NCBI GenBank assembly: GCA_028386065.3
Contig: JAKUCV010007826.1
Coordinates: forward strand, 91,850-155,849
Direction of reading: 5' to 3'
Length of the DNA: 64,000 nt
Origin: Turnera subulata
Taxonomy: Eukaryota; Streptophyta; Magnoliopsida; Malpighiales; Passifloraceae
Within the stretch, counting starts at the first letter, position 1, and each line of letters starts with the position of its first letter. The notes under the pieces are model-generated. The model did not search any database, was not told where the DNA came from, and saw nothing but the letters and a program-made list of their open reading frames with translations. The translations under genes were made by a program, and so were the position numbers. Shown here one piece after another: positions 33,933 to 45,123 of the stretch.

Positions 33933-34616
33933 ATGCCTTCCCCTTCCACTGTCTTTTTTGTTGAGGGTGCAGCCTTAGGCAGGAGAAACCGATTAGCCTA
34001 TAGTTTGGTTAGTGAGCCGTCTGAGGAGCTGCCTAATGAACTAGGTAGAATTCCTAGCTTAGTATTTGTTGATGAGCTCTACTCTTGTAGGTTTTTTGTC
34101 ACACCCATGGAAGAGTCAATTTTTCTTGAGAGTCAAAGCCCACTTAGAACATCCTTCTATGGTACCGCCAATGCCACCATGTTCTTCATATCTAAAAGGC
34201 TTGAAAGTTTTCAAATGGAGTCTACCCATCAAACCTTAGAAGAAAGAAGTTATTACCGTCTTTTAATGACTGCTCAAAGTGCTTCACGGGTCCCTGTCTT
34301 ACCACCGACTTGGCCAAAGGTTCGCCTGCTAGTGTGGAATTGTAGGGGAATCACTAGGCGCTCTGAAGATTTTGCAAGAACCTTGAGAGACCTGAAGAAC
34401 CAATACAAGCAGAATATGGTTCTGCTCACCGAGACATTATGGCAACCTGGCGAAAACCACGGGGTCATCCCTCTCCGTTTTCCATCAGTGAACCGGTTTG
34501 AAATCCCTGGCCAGAATAACTCGGGTGGAATGTGGTTTGCATGGAATGATAGTGTGAGGGTTAATATTGTCAATGATCCTAATAGCTTCTCTGTAACTGC
34601 TGTACCAAATCGTTAA
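33933..34616 (+). CDS. Antisense ORF in SIRE element A fused to LINE endonuclease fragment
   Basis: A 227-residue open frame on the strand opposite to element A, between pol and env-like genes. Residues 1-128 match nothing I recognise. From residue 129 the sequence is the start of a LINE-type endonuclease: VRLLVWNCRGITRRSEDF (metal-binding Asn), NMVLLTETLW (catalytic Glu), NNSGGMWFAWNDSVRVNIV. It stops after about 100 residues of that fold, lacking the GDFN and SDH blocks, so it cannot be an active nuclease. Promoter-like elements lie upstream (33753-33850), and an A-run (34648-34656) and TA-rich DNA follow the stop. Possible captured host or LINE sequence. Confidence 0.6.
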   Translation: MPSPSTVFFVEGAALGRRNRLAYSLVSEPSEELPNELGRIPSLVFVDELYSCRFFVTPMEESIFLESQSPLRTSFYGTANATMFFISKRLESFQMESTHQTLEERSYYRLLMTAQSASRVPVLPPTWPKVRLLVWNCRGITRRSEDFARTLRDLKNQYKQNMVLLTETLWQPGENHGVIPLRFPSVNRFEIPGQNNSGGMWFAWNDSVRVNIVNDPNSFSVTAVPNR

Positions 34617-34887
34617 GAGCTAGATTATGATAGGTATGTATGTGTTTAAAAAAAAATATGTGATTGTAATGTAATATAAATAATGTAAGCGTGTGTGTGT
34701 GTTTGTAAGCATGATTGTAAAATATGAAATCTATAAAATCCTGTGTGTTTGTGTTAATTTAGCATGTACTAATTTAAAATTTAATAGGTTTAGAGAACTT
34801 ACCTGAACACCGATGTTGTGATACTCAACATCGGTGTTGTGACCATGTTTGCTAACATTCTTAGTTGGCCTTCATCTTATGAGAACT

Positions 34888-36909
34888 TCAAGGAGGATTG
34901 CACATGCCCAAATCCAACCTTATCTTTGTGAATTGATCTTTTTTCAAAGGCTTGGTAAAGATATCTGCAAGTTGTCCTTCGGTCTTGACAAAATCAAGTG
35001 TTATATCTTTCTTTTGCACATGATCACGAATAAGATGATGTCTAATCTCTATATGCTTTGTTCGTGAATGCTGGATAGGATTCTTGGTGAGATTAATGGC
35101 ACTAGTACTATCACAATAAATAGGAATTGACTCAAATTTCAAACCATAGTCTTCAAGAGTATGTTTTATCCACAAAACTTGAGCACAACAAGAACCTGGA
35201 GCTATATATTCCGCTTCGGTAGTGGAAGTAGCTACGGAATTTTGCTTTTTGCTAGACCATGACACTAATGCTTGACCAAGAAATTGACATGTACCACTAG
35301 TGCTCTTTCTATCTAAGGTACTCCCGGAAAAATCCGCATCGGAATAACTAGTGAGAGTAAATGAACTCACTTTGGGATACCAAAGACCGAGGTGAGGAGT
35401 CCCTTTAAGATACTTAAAAATGCGTTTAATAGCACGTAAATGAGACTCTTTTGGACATGCTTGAAATCGTGCACATAGACATACACTAAACATGATGTCC
35501 GGTCTAGTAGCTGTTAGGTAAAGCAAACTCCCGATCATACCTCTATATAGCTTGATATCCACATCTTTACCATCTTCATCCTTGTCAAGCTTAGTGGTAG
35601 TGCTCATGGGTGTTGGGCTAATCTTAGCACCATCCATCCCAAATCTCTTGAGTAACTCCTTTGTATACTTGGCTTGGTTAATGAATATGCCCCTTTCAAG
35701 TTGTTTTACTTGAAATCTAAGGAAATAAGTTAACTCCCCCTTGGAGCTCATCTCGAATTCACTTTGCATGGATTTTTTAAATTCCTTACACAAAAACTCA
35801 TTAGTAGCACCAAAAAGAATATCATCCACATATATTTGAACAATGAGTAATTCATGCATATGAGATTTGACAAACAAAGTAGTGTCAACCTTTCCTCTTG
35901 TAAAACCACTAGAAACAAGGAAGTTACTTAGCCTTTCATACCAAGCTCTTGGGGCTTGTTTCAAACCATAGAGTGCCTTTTTGAGTTTAAACACATGATG
36001 AGAAAACTCATGATTTTCAAAACCGGGGGGTTGCTCAACATACACTTCCTCCATGATATAGCCATTTAAGAATCCACTCTTGACATCCATTTGAAACAAT
36101 TTAAATGCTTTATAAGATGCATATGCAAGAAGCATGCGAATAGATTCTAATCTAGCAACAGGAGCAAATGTTTCATCAAAATCAATGCCTTCTTCTTGAT
36201 TATATCCTTGAGCAACAAGTCTAGCTTTGTTTCTCATAACAATACCATTTTCATCTAACTTATTCCTAAAGACCCACTTAGTACCAATAACGGGATGATC
36301 ATGAGGTCTAGGAACAAGATTGCAAACTTGACTTCTCTCAAATTGATTTAACTCCTCTTGCATAGCAATAACCCAACTTTCATCATTAATAGCATCTTTA
36401 ACGTTTTTAGGCTCAACTTGTGACAAGAATGCAATATGACCATTCAAATTATGTAAAGATGGTCTAGTAACTACCCTTTTTATAGGATCCCCAAGAATTG
36501 CACTGGGAGAATGTCCCCTTGGTACCTTGATTTCCACAATACCTTGTCCTTCGATAGTTTCTTTTTCCTTCTCTTGTACATCAAAAGTTTGAGAAGAAGA
36601 AGTATCATCAGTTTTGGGTTCACTTGTACTTGTTGGTGAAGAACCATGATCCAATGAAGTTTGGCTAGTTGAAGCGTCAACATTCATGCTCGGTGAAGGT
36701 CTACGTGTGAAATCTATTATATCATCATCTCTATCACCATTTAAATCAACTTCATCAAATACAACATGCATGGATTCTTCAACAAGAAGAGTCCTTTTGT
36801 TATACACACGATAGGCCTCACTAGTAATAGAGTAACCAAGAAATATACCTTTATCCGGCATAGTATCAAACTTACCAAGAATGTCCTTGGTATTGAGTAA
36901 AGTAATCAA
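34888..36909 (-). CDS. SIRE element A RT and RNase H (open)
   Basis: A 673-residue open frame. Residues 1-60 are the end of integrase ([20 protein letters not shown]). RT spans about 175-420: [51 protein letters not shown] (first Asp), [31 protein letters not shown] (YVDD at 360-363). RNase H spans about 540-650: [56 protein letters not shown]. All catalytic motifs look intact. It is normally part of one polyprotein with the upstream integrase, from which a small deletion near 36910 separates it. Confidence 0.93.
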   Translation of the reverse strand: MITLLNTKDILGKFDTMPDKGIFLGYSITSEAYRVYNKRTLLVEESMHVVFDEVDLNGDRDDDIIDFTRRPSPSMNVDASTSQTSLDHGSSPTSTSEPKTDDTSSSQTFDVQEKEKETIEGQGIVEIKVPRGHSPSAILGDPIKRVVTRPSLHNLNGHIAFLSQVEPKNVKDAINDESWVIAMQEELNQFERSQVCNLVPRPHDHPVIGTKWVFRNKLDENGIVMRNKARLVAQGYNQEEGIDFDETFAPVARLESIRMLLAYASYKAFKLFQMDVKSGFLNGYIMEEVYVEQPPGFENHEFSHHVFKLKKALYGLKQAPRAWYERLSNFLVSSGFTRGKVDTTLFVKSHMHELLIVQIYVDDILFGATNEFLCKEFKKSMQSEFEMSSKGELTYFLRFQVKQLERGIFINQAKYTKELLKRFGMDGAKISPTPMSTTTKLDKDEDGKDVDIKLYRGMIGSLLYLTATRPDIMFSVCLCARFQACPKESHLRAIKRIFKYLKGTPHLGLWYPKVSSFTLTSYSDADFSGSTLDRKSTSGTCQFLGQALVSWSSKKQNSVATSTTEAEYIAPGSCCAQVLWIKHTLEDYGLKFESIPIYCDSTSAINLTKNPIQHSRTKHIEIRHHLIRDHVQKKDITLDFVKTEGQLADIFTKPLKKDQFTKIRLDLGMCNPP

Positions 36910-37012
36910 TATTTAGTTTTCTACCATACCACAGTTCGTAAGAGGTTTTCTTGAAGATAGGCCTTAAGGAGACTCTATTTAGCACATAACATGCGGTATT
37001 AACTGCTTCAGC

Positions 37013-37984
37013 CTAAAAGTATGAAGGTATACCATTTTCATTTAACATAGTGCGTGCCACTTCTTGCAATGTCCGATTTCTTCTCTCAACAACCCCATTT
37101 TGTTGAGGTGTTCTAGGAGTAGAAAAAGTGTGTTCAATGCCACATTGTTCACAATAATGATCAAACAAAAGATTATCAAACTCACCACCATGATCACTTC
37201 TAATTTTAGAAATCTTATAACCTTTTTCATTTTGCAAACGTCTAACAAGGCATCCAAACTCATACAAAGCATGATCTTTACTAGCAAGAAATATAACCCA
37301 AGAAAATCTAGTGTAATCATCAACAATAACAAAAGCATAATTCATACCACCAAGACTAGTTGTCCTCATAGGACCAAAAAGATCAAGATGCAAGAGTTCA
37401 AGAGGTCTAGAAGTTGTTACCATATTTTTGGCTTTGAAGGAGCTTTTAACTTGCTTTCCAAGTTGACAAGCTCTACATACTCCATCTTTTTCAAATTTGA
37501 GCTTTGGTAGACCCTTAACAAGGTCCTTCTTGGATAGTTTTGAAATTAATTCCAAATTGACGTGTCCAAGCCTCCTATGCCATAAAATAGGTGTTTCCAT
37601 CTTTGCACTAAAACACTTAACATCATTGTTAGCAACTTCTTTCAGGTTGATTGAGTAAAGATTTCCGATCCTTTTACCAACAAAAAGTAAATGATCATCA
37701 AAACATCTAGTAACCATGCACTTAGTAGATTCAAAGGTGACTCTATATCCCTTATCACATAGTTGACTTATACTTAAGAGATTGAACTTTAAGTTATCAA
37801 CAAGAAGAACATGCTCAATAGTAGGATTAGAACCAATATCACCAATACCAAGTATTTTACCCTTAGAGCTATCACCAAAGGTTACTTTACCTTTACCTTT
37901 ACCTTTCAAAGATGAGAACTTTGATTGATCACCCGTCATATGGCGTGAACATCCACTATCAAGTACCCACTCATCTTTGTCGTC
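37013..37984 (-). pseudogene. SIRE element A protease and integrase
   Basis: The frame opens directly after a TAG at 37987-37985 and begins DDKDEWVLDSGCSRHMTG, with the protease active site Asp-Ser-Gly intact. Integrase follows: zinc-binding HRRLGHVN and CRACQLGKQ, core HLDLFGP, VDDYTRFSWV, IRSDHGGEF, PQQNGVVERRNRTLQE. It ends at TAG 37013-37011 in YF-stop-AEAVN, where the family has Trp (YFWAEAVN). Past it, reading continues to about 36915, where roughly 25 bp are missing, and joins the RT frame. One nonsense and one frameshift make pol defective. Confidence 0.9.
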
Positions 37985-38020
37985 CTACAAAAATAAACAA
38001 AATTTAGGTACCCACTCAAT

Positions 38021-39455
38021 CTAGGGTCCTTGAATAGTAGCTCTAGTACTTTTAGGTACCCAAACATATTTTACATGTGAATTCTTACTCCTGAACATGC
38101 AAGTATGAATTCCATGACCATGTTTACCACAATGATAGCATGTGATAGAAGGAATATAAGAGTGATCATGAACTCTATCATGGTAACATTGTTGCCTTCC
38201 ACCATAGGTATATAACTTAGCATGATTATGAAATGATCTAGCTCTATATGCTTGTGCTCTTGAATTGTAATCATGAGATTTTGCATTGTATGCAAATGAT
38301 CTAGCATGTAACGTAACATCATTGGTTTGTGTTCCAGCATTATAAGCATATGATCTTCTACCATGTGTGCTTGGTTTAGTGTAATAAGATCCTCCATTTC
38401 TAGCATTGTATACATGTGATCTTGCACTATTAGCATTTGATCTAATATTGTAAGAATGTGGTCTTCTATTATTGGCATACAACCTAGCATAATGGGATCT
38501 ACTACTACTTACATATGGTCTTGCTTTTTGAGCATTTGACCTTCTATAATGAATAGGTGATTTTGTATTATGAACATGTGATCTAGCATTTTGAGCATAT
38601 GGTTTAGCATGTTCTTGTGATCTAGTATGATGAGTGGAAGATGAGGCACCATGTTCATGTTTCTTAGCATTTAGCATAATAGGTTTGACCTCATATGGCA
38701 CATTTAATGCTCCTAATCCTTCCTTCTGTATTGGATTTCTTTGCTGTCCTAGGAGAAGATTAAGATTATCTCTACCATTCGTAAACTTCTCTAATGTTTT
38801 CTTTAAATCTTCAACGTGAGACTTAAGAGACTCATTCTTTTTTCCTAATACAACAGAAGCACATACATTAGAGGATACTTTCTCATTAAGTTCATTGTAA
38901 GATACATTAAGAGCATGCTTTTCTTCTTCAAGAGTCACAAGTTGTTTTTTATACTTTTGATTCATTTTCAAGTACTTCTCAAGTTCTTCATGCACATCAA
39001 TAAATGCATCATGTAATTCTTCAAATGTAAAGTCATTAGAAGAATTAATTACCTCCTCATCTTCAAGAGCCATGAAGCATATATGCACATCTTCATCACT
39101 ATCCGTGTCACTTGATGATGTGTCATCTTCATCCCATACCACCATGATTTTCTTGCCTGTGCTCTTTGAAGAATCAAGTCTTGCTTTCTTTTTGTATGGG
39201 CACTCCGATTTGATATGACCGGGTTTGTTGCATTTATAGCAAACAATCGAATTTTTCTTTGTATCTTCATATTTAGAGGTGCTCTTCATATTCCTCCCTT
39301 TTTGCAATCTCTTCTTCTTGAGGAACTTCATGAACTTCCTTGTGACTAGAGCCATATCATCATCTCTGTCACTTGCATCCTCTTCGGAATCTTGAATCTT
39401 CAAGGCAAGGTCTTTCTTCTTTTCTACTTTGCCTTCAAACTTCATTCCATAAGCT
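38021..39455 (-). CDS. SIRE element A gag, N-terminus lost in gap
   Basis: Open from the gap edge to TAG 38023-38021. Visible parts: KFEGKVEKKKDLALKIQDSE with an acidic/basic stretch, zinc knuckle CYKCNKPGHIKSEC (near 39235), acidic DEDDTSSSDTDSDED, coiled coil (about 38990-38760), then a long Arg/Asn/Tyr/His/Ser-rich repeat region (about 38190-38640), and a second knuckle CYHCGKHGHGIHTC (near 38135). SIRE gags commonly have both knuckles. The N-terminal capsid part, about 150 residues judged from element B, is in the N run. Confidence 0.88.
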
Positions 39456-40348
39456 NNNNNNNNNNNNNNNNNNNNNNNNNNNNNNNNNNNNNNNNNNNNN
39501 NNNNNNNNNNNNNNNNNNNNNNNNNNNNNNNNNNNNNNNNNNNNNNNNNNNNNNNNNNNNNNNNNNNNNNNNNNNNNNNNNNNNNNNNNNNNNNNNNNNN
39601 NNNNNNNNNNNNNNNNNNNNNNNNNNNNNNNNNNNNNNNNNNNNNNNNNNNNNNNNNNNNNNNNNNNNNNNNNNNNNNNNNNNNNNNNNNNNNNNNNNNN
39701 NNNNNNNNNNNNNNNNNNNNNNNNNNNNNNNNNNNNNNNNNNNNNNNNNNNNNNNNNNNNNNNNNNNNNNNNNNNNNNNNNNNNNNNNNNNNNNNNNNNN
39801 NNNNNNNNNNNNNNNNNNNNNNNNNNNNNNNNNNNNNNNNNNNNNNNNNNNNNNNNNNNNNNNNNNNNNNNNNNNNNNNNNNNNNNNNNNNNNNNNNNNN
39901 NNNNNNNNNNNNNNNNNNNNNNNNNNNNNNNNNNNNNNNNNNNNNNNNNNNNNNNNNNNNNNNNNNNNNNNNNNNNNNNNNNNNNNNNNNNNNNNNNNNN
40001 NNNNNNNNNNNNNNNNNNNNNNNNNNNNNNNNNNNNNNNNNNNNNNNNNNNNNNNNNNNNNNNNNNNNNNNNNNNNNNNNNNNNNNNNNNNNNNNNNNNN
40101 NNNNNNNNNNNNNNNNNNNNNNNNNNNNNNNNNNNNNNNNNNNNNNNNNNNNNNNNNNNNNNNNNNNNNNNNNNNNNNNNNNNNNNNNNNNNNNNNNNNN
40201 NNNNNNNNNNNNNNNNNNNNNNNNNNNNNNNNNNNNNNNNNNNNNNNNNNNNNNNNNNNNNNNNNNNNNNNNNNNNNNNNNNNNNNNNNNNNNNNNNNNN
40301 NNNNNNNNNNNNNNNNNNNNNNNNNNNNNNNNNNNNNNNNNNNNNNNN
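39456..40348. other. Assembly gap (893 N)
   Basis: It should hold the gag N-terminus, the primer-binding site and about 770 bp of the 5' LTR of element A. Open frames across it are artefacts. Confidence 1.
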
Positions 40349-40954
40349 ACATCGATGTTGCCCAAGACATTGTCCAAGACCCGAGACAAAATAACATCGA
40401 TGTTCATATGTTGAACAGCGATGTTTTGGACACTCCCAAAACAATCTTAAAAGCCGATTCAAATGGACATCGATGTTATGGTGTTGAACATCGATGTTAT
40501 GATACATGCCGAAACAATTTTGAAACCCGATTCAATAGGACATCGATGTTATGGAAATAGGACATCGATGTTCAGACACTTCAAAGCAATTTTTTAAGCA
40601 TAACGGTCATGAGGACATCGATGTTCAGAAATTGGACATTGATGTTCAAAGCTTAGAAACCATTTTTATGATTGAATCGATGCCATATGATGCATGAGTA
40701 AAAATGATTTTGTTTTGAGCCAATAACTTAGAGACATTGAATGATTAACCTCGTACAAAATTGAGTTCCTAAATCTTCTTGTTCTTCTTGCTTGATCTTG
40801 TCACTTTTATTCTTGAACTCTTGATCACATAAGGTCTTTGATCTTGATTATTTCTTTTTGCTTCATAATATTGATCATCCTAGTACAAGGTTGATTTATC
40901 ATTATCAAAACCTGAATAGTATAAAGAGATATTAGCAAAACATTATTTTCAACA
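40349..40954 (-). repeat. 5' LTR of SIRE element A, visible part
   Basis: Matches 30571-31151. Contains seven exact ACATCGATGT copies, including an extra 22-bp unit near 40540-40561 absent from the 3' LTR. Confidence 0.92.
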
Positions 40955-41978
40955 ATACTATGCCTTTAAATACAATTTAATATGCCAATTATTATTATAT
41001 GATTAAATGCACTAACTAGAATTTGATTATGACAAACCTATACAAACCTATGTATAGCATCTTGTGCTTCTAACCATCAATTGCAGCTCACAAAGATGGT
41101 CAAATCATGATCAACATGTGGGAAGAAGTGTGAGTGGGATTAGAGGATGTGTTAGTGGAGTTGACACGTCGCTTTCAACAAAAATCCAACCATGTGACTT
41201 GATTTGTTTAATCCCTATGGGCATTGGTCAAACAACATAGGACACTAGCATTTGTGGAATCTGAATCAATGAAAAGCCTACCTTAAACAAATCAAATGTT
41301 AGCTGAATTCAAACTTCCTAGAACCAACCTAGGACTATGCTAAACAATGACATCAATGACAAAAAGCTAGGGACAACAGGCATTATGAACGTTGACGCTC
41401 TGGCACCTCGGGAGACAAAACAGCTGGATGGAAAGGGACACATAACGGATCTTTTGAATTCAAACCATCCAACTTGCCTATATAAAGAGATGCTGATTCA
41501 AGGAGAACTTCAGAGCTGCCAAACCGAGTTTCAGAATTCAAGCAAACATAGTTGCACTTGCAGTTCTCAATCAAGCAAAGAGAAAGAGAGAGAAACTTTT
41601 CTTAGTTCATACATTGAGAGAAAATATTTGAAGGAAAAAGTTGTAGTACTTAATTGTACACTTTGTATCATTGGGTTTGTGTAAGACAAAGCTAGGGAAA
41701 GCTTTGTGGTGAGTGTGTGAGGTTAGAGTTGAGCCTAAAGAAAAACTTGTACTAATGGTTATTGGTTGAACCCGTGAAAAACGATAATAGAGTGTGTTAT
41801 AATTCTCAAGGGGAGATCCTTGAGTAGTGGAGGCAGTCCCGTGTGGCGAACCACTATAAATCCTGTGTCCAAACTGTCTCTAACCTTTCCTTTTAGCATT
41901 TCAATTAGTGTGTTCATTAGTAGTCCTAAACACAAAATCCAGAGACTAAAACAGTTTGGCTTTAGAGACGCCAAAGTA
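40955..41978 (+). repeat. Extra LTR copy of SIRE element B, second fragment
   Basis: Continues the LTR begun at 29684; the first five bases are the TSD copy ATACT. Holds a TATA box (CTATATAAAG near 41479). It lacks about 30 bp present at 43151-43180. It ends GACGCCAAAGTA and joins array sequence directly at 41979. Confidence 0.88.
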
Positions 41979-42622
41979 TGTTCTTCTTCATATTTCTATT
42001 ATTTTTTCAAACATTATTATTTTTTTTAATTTTTGGCAGCTATTGAGAAAATATAAATAAAATATTTATACATTAATCATTAACTTGAGAAGAACTTATA
42101 TATAATTTAGTTTTGATACTTTTGAACATATGGATATATACTGTTTAAAATTGATTTTTGTATTAGAATATTAAGTTCTTGTGATTATTCCTCTTTATGA
42201 TTATTTTTTTCCGTAGACGTTGTTTTTGTTCGTCGTTTTCGCTGCCTCATAGAATATTCTTTTTCATATTTCTACTGTCTTTTCAAACATTATTGTTTTT
42301 ATAATTTTGGTAGCAATTGAGAAAATATAAATAAAGATTTATATACTAATCATTAACTTGAGAAGAACTTATATATAATTTAGACAATGATTTTTTTGAT
42401 ACTTTTGAACAAACGAATATAAATTTTTTAAAATTAATTTTTATATTAGAATATGAATTTATAAATCAATTTTTCTATTCCATACTTCTTATTGATAATA
42501 AATTACAAGAAAAAAAACCGTGAGTTCTTATAATTATTCTTCTCTATGATTATTCTTTTTCGTTGATGTTATCCTTATTCGTGATTTTTTCCTGACTCTT
42601 CGGCAGTTCTTCGCTATGCTTG
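41979..42622. repeat. Duplicated array segment before element B
   Basis: Nearly identical, base by base, to 29040-29683, including the junction CTTCGGCAGTTCTTCG...TTTGTGAATCGG or CTTGTGAATCGG with the LTR. Evidence for a tandem duplication of array plus LTR. Confidence 0.85.
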
Positions 42623-43790
42623 TGAATCGGTTGATGATTAGGAAGATGCTTAAGGTTACTTAAGTATGCTTAGGCCTAATTAAGTATGATTATTAACATA
42701 AGGCATGGATTAAATTGTGACAGTGATTATAATATTATAATATGCCTTTAAATACAATTTAATATGCCAATTATTATTATATAATTAAATGCACTAGCTA
42801 GGTTTTGATTATGACAAACCTATACAAACCTATGTATAGCATTTTGTGCTTCTAACCATCAATTGCAGCTCACAAAGAAGGTTAAATCGTGATCAACATG
42901 TGGGAAGAAGTGTGTGTGGGATTGGAGGATGTGTTAGTGGAGTTGACACGTCGCTTTCAACAAAAAACCAACCATGTGACTTGATTTGTTTAATCCCTAT
43001 GGGCATTGGTCAAACAACCTAGGACACTACCATTTGTGGAATCTGAATCAATAAAAAGCCTACCTTAAACAAATCAAATGTCAGCTGAATTCAAACTTCC
43101 TAGGACCAACCTAGGACTATGCTAAACAATGACATCAATGACAAAAAGCTGCAGACCGCTGGATCTCGTGCCAAAGTGAAAGGGACAATAGGCATTATGA
43201 ACGTTGACGCACAGGTACCTCGGGAGATAAAACAGTTGGATGGAAAGGGACACATAACAGATCTTTTGAATTCAAACCATCCAACTTGCCTATATAAAGA
43301 GATGCTGATTTAAGGAGAACTTCAGAGCTGCCAAACCGAGTTTCAGAATTCAAGCAAACATAGTTGCACTTGCAGTTCTCAATCAAGCAAAGAGAAAGAG
43401 AGAAAAACTTTTCTTAGTTCATACATTGAGAGAAAATATTTGAAGGGAAAAGTTGTAGTACTTAATTGTACACTTTGTATCAGTGGGTTTGTGTAAGACA
43501 AAGCTAGGGAAAGCTTTGTGGTGAGTGTGTGAGGTTAGAGTTGAGCCTATAGAAAAATTTGTACTATGGGTTATTGGTTGAACCCGTGAAAAACCATAAT
43601 AGAGTGTGTTAGAAATCTCAAGGGGGATTCCTTGAGTAGTGGAGGTAGTCCTGTGTGGCGAACCACTATAAATCCTGTATCCAAACTGTCTCTAACCTTT
43701 CCTTTTAGCATTTCAATTAGTGTGTTCATTAGTAGTCCTAAACACAAAATCCAGAGATTAAAACAGTTTGGCATTAGAGACGCCAAAGTA
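42623..43790 (+). repeat. 5' LTR of SIRE element B
   Basis: Starts TGAATCGGTTGATGATTAGG, ends near GACGCCAAAGTA; TATA box CTATATAAAGAG near 43290. Matched by 52585-53741 and the split copy 29684-41978. Similarity between the LTRs runs on a few bases past AAGTA, so the inner border is uncertain by about 8 bp. Confidence 0.88.
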
Positions 43791-43831
43791 GGTTTTAATC
43801 AGAAAAGGCTAATTCACATCCAACTAAGGAA

Positions 43832-45123
43832 ATGAACACCTGGAGTGAAGCTGAAATGAAGAAAGCCAAACTAGAAGCCCAAGCAAAGAATGCACTCCTT
43901 TGTGGCATCAGTTAAGCCGAATTTGAAAGAGTCAGATCATGTGAAACATCACATGAAATTTGGAGTACTCTATGCATTGCGCATGAAGGAACAAACCAAG
44001 TCAAAGAATCAAAGATGAATCAGCTGATGAGAGAGTTTGAGTTGTTCCAAATATTGCCAGATGAAACCATATAAGAACTTGACACAAGATTCACTATCTT
44101 GTGTAACAACTTGGCTTGTCTTGGCAAAATCATCATAAACAAGGAGAAGGTGACAAAAATTCTTCAATCTCTTCCCTGTGAATGGGAACCGATGGTTACT
44201 GCTATTGAGGAAGCCAAAGACATGAACACTCTCGCTTACAATGATCTTATGGGAAGTCTCATTGTTCATGGGTCAAAATTTGAAGAAAAACCAAAAAGAA
44301 AGAAGGATATAGCTCTCAAGTCTTCACATGAGAGTGATTCCGAAAGTGACCCAAATGTTGCCTTAATTACAAGAAAATTTGTGAAATTCATGAAAAGGAG
44401 AAATCTCAAGGGTAGGAACTTCAGAGGTGTGAATGTTGATGAATCAAAGAAAGAGCAACCTTTGTGCTATGGTTGCAATCAACCCGGGCACATCAAGGCC
44501 AAATGTCCCAACATACGAAAACCCAAGTTCAACAACTTCAAGAACAAGGGTAAAAAAGCAATGACTGCATGGGATGACCTTGATTCTGATGATGAATCGG
44601 ATGAAGAGGAATCGGCAAACCTTTGTCTTATGGCACAAGAAGAAAAAAGAGGTAAATCATTCCAACTCATCTAGTTTTTCTTTTGATGAACTCCATGATG
44701 CATATGAAGAATTATATAAAAGTTTTAAAGACATGGCTAAGACAAACAAAGCATTGAAAAGGAAGGTTAAACTTTTAGAATCTGAAAAGAAAGAGTGTAT
44801 GATAAAAAAAGAAAAAATGGCTAAAAATCTGACCCTGTGCAATAATGGCTTTGAAGACGCCAAAGCGGATAGAGAAACACTTGCTAAGTCACAAAAGGTT
44901 CTTGTGCAACAATTTGATACATGTAAAGAAGAGAATACAAGACTTGCACATGAAAATGTGGATCTGAAAACGACTGTGGATTCTCTGAAAAGTATGCTTG
45001 AAAAGTTTGATCATGGTAGTAAAGGTTTAGATATGATTCTAAGTCAACAAAGACATACATTACAAAAGGTAGGTCTTGGAGCTACACACCACATTTTTCA
45101 AGCTAAGTCTAACTATGCCTCTA
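43832..45123 (+). pseudogene. SIRE element B gag, first part
   Basis: Starts at ATG 43832 (MNTWSEAEMKKAKLEAQAKN) and has in-frame stops at about 43914 and 44071. Reading continues with MREFELFQILPDE, RFTILCNNLACLGK and LQSLPCEWEPMVTAIEEAKD (UBN2-type capsid), zinc knuckle CYGCNQPGHIKAKC (near 44465), an acidic DDLDSDDESDEEES tract and a coiled coil (about 44690-45000; LESEKKECMIKKEKMAKNLT). A frameshift near 44650 splits it. It is cut at 45123 by the Mutator-like element. Confidence 0.85.
45115..45123. repeat. MULE 2 TSD (ATGCCTCTA), left copy
   Basis: Perfect 9-bp repeat with 46334-46342. Confidence 0.93.

Larger units (their letters stand above)
29803..40954 (-). mobile_element. SIRE-type Ty1/copia element A
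   Basis: About 11.2 kb including the N run. It reads right to left: 5' LTR (partly in the gap, 40349-40954 seen), gag, protease-integrase, RT-RNase H, antisense ORF, env-like ORF, polypurine tract and 3' LTR (29803-31151). Borders TGTAAGCCC...TTCAACA and TSD ATACT. The two LTRs differ at roughly 18 positions over about 580 bp by eye, plus one 22-bp unit, so it is fairly recent. Pol has one nonsense codon and one small deletion. Confidence 0.93.

Noticed and set aside
39373..40560. Long ORFs spanning the N run on both strands
   Set aside because: They are open only because N is not read as stop; the minus-strand gag at 38021-39455 is the sole real coding part.
43119..43313. Short ORFs repeated at 41337, 43119 and 53070
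   Set aside because: They lie at the same place in three LTR copies of element B, just upstream of and across the TATA region, and vary in length; not protein genes.
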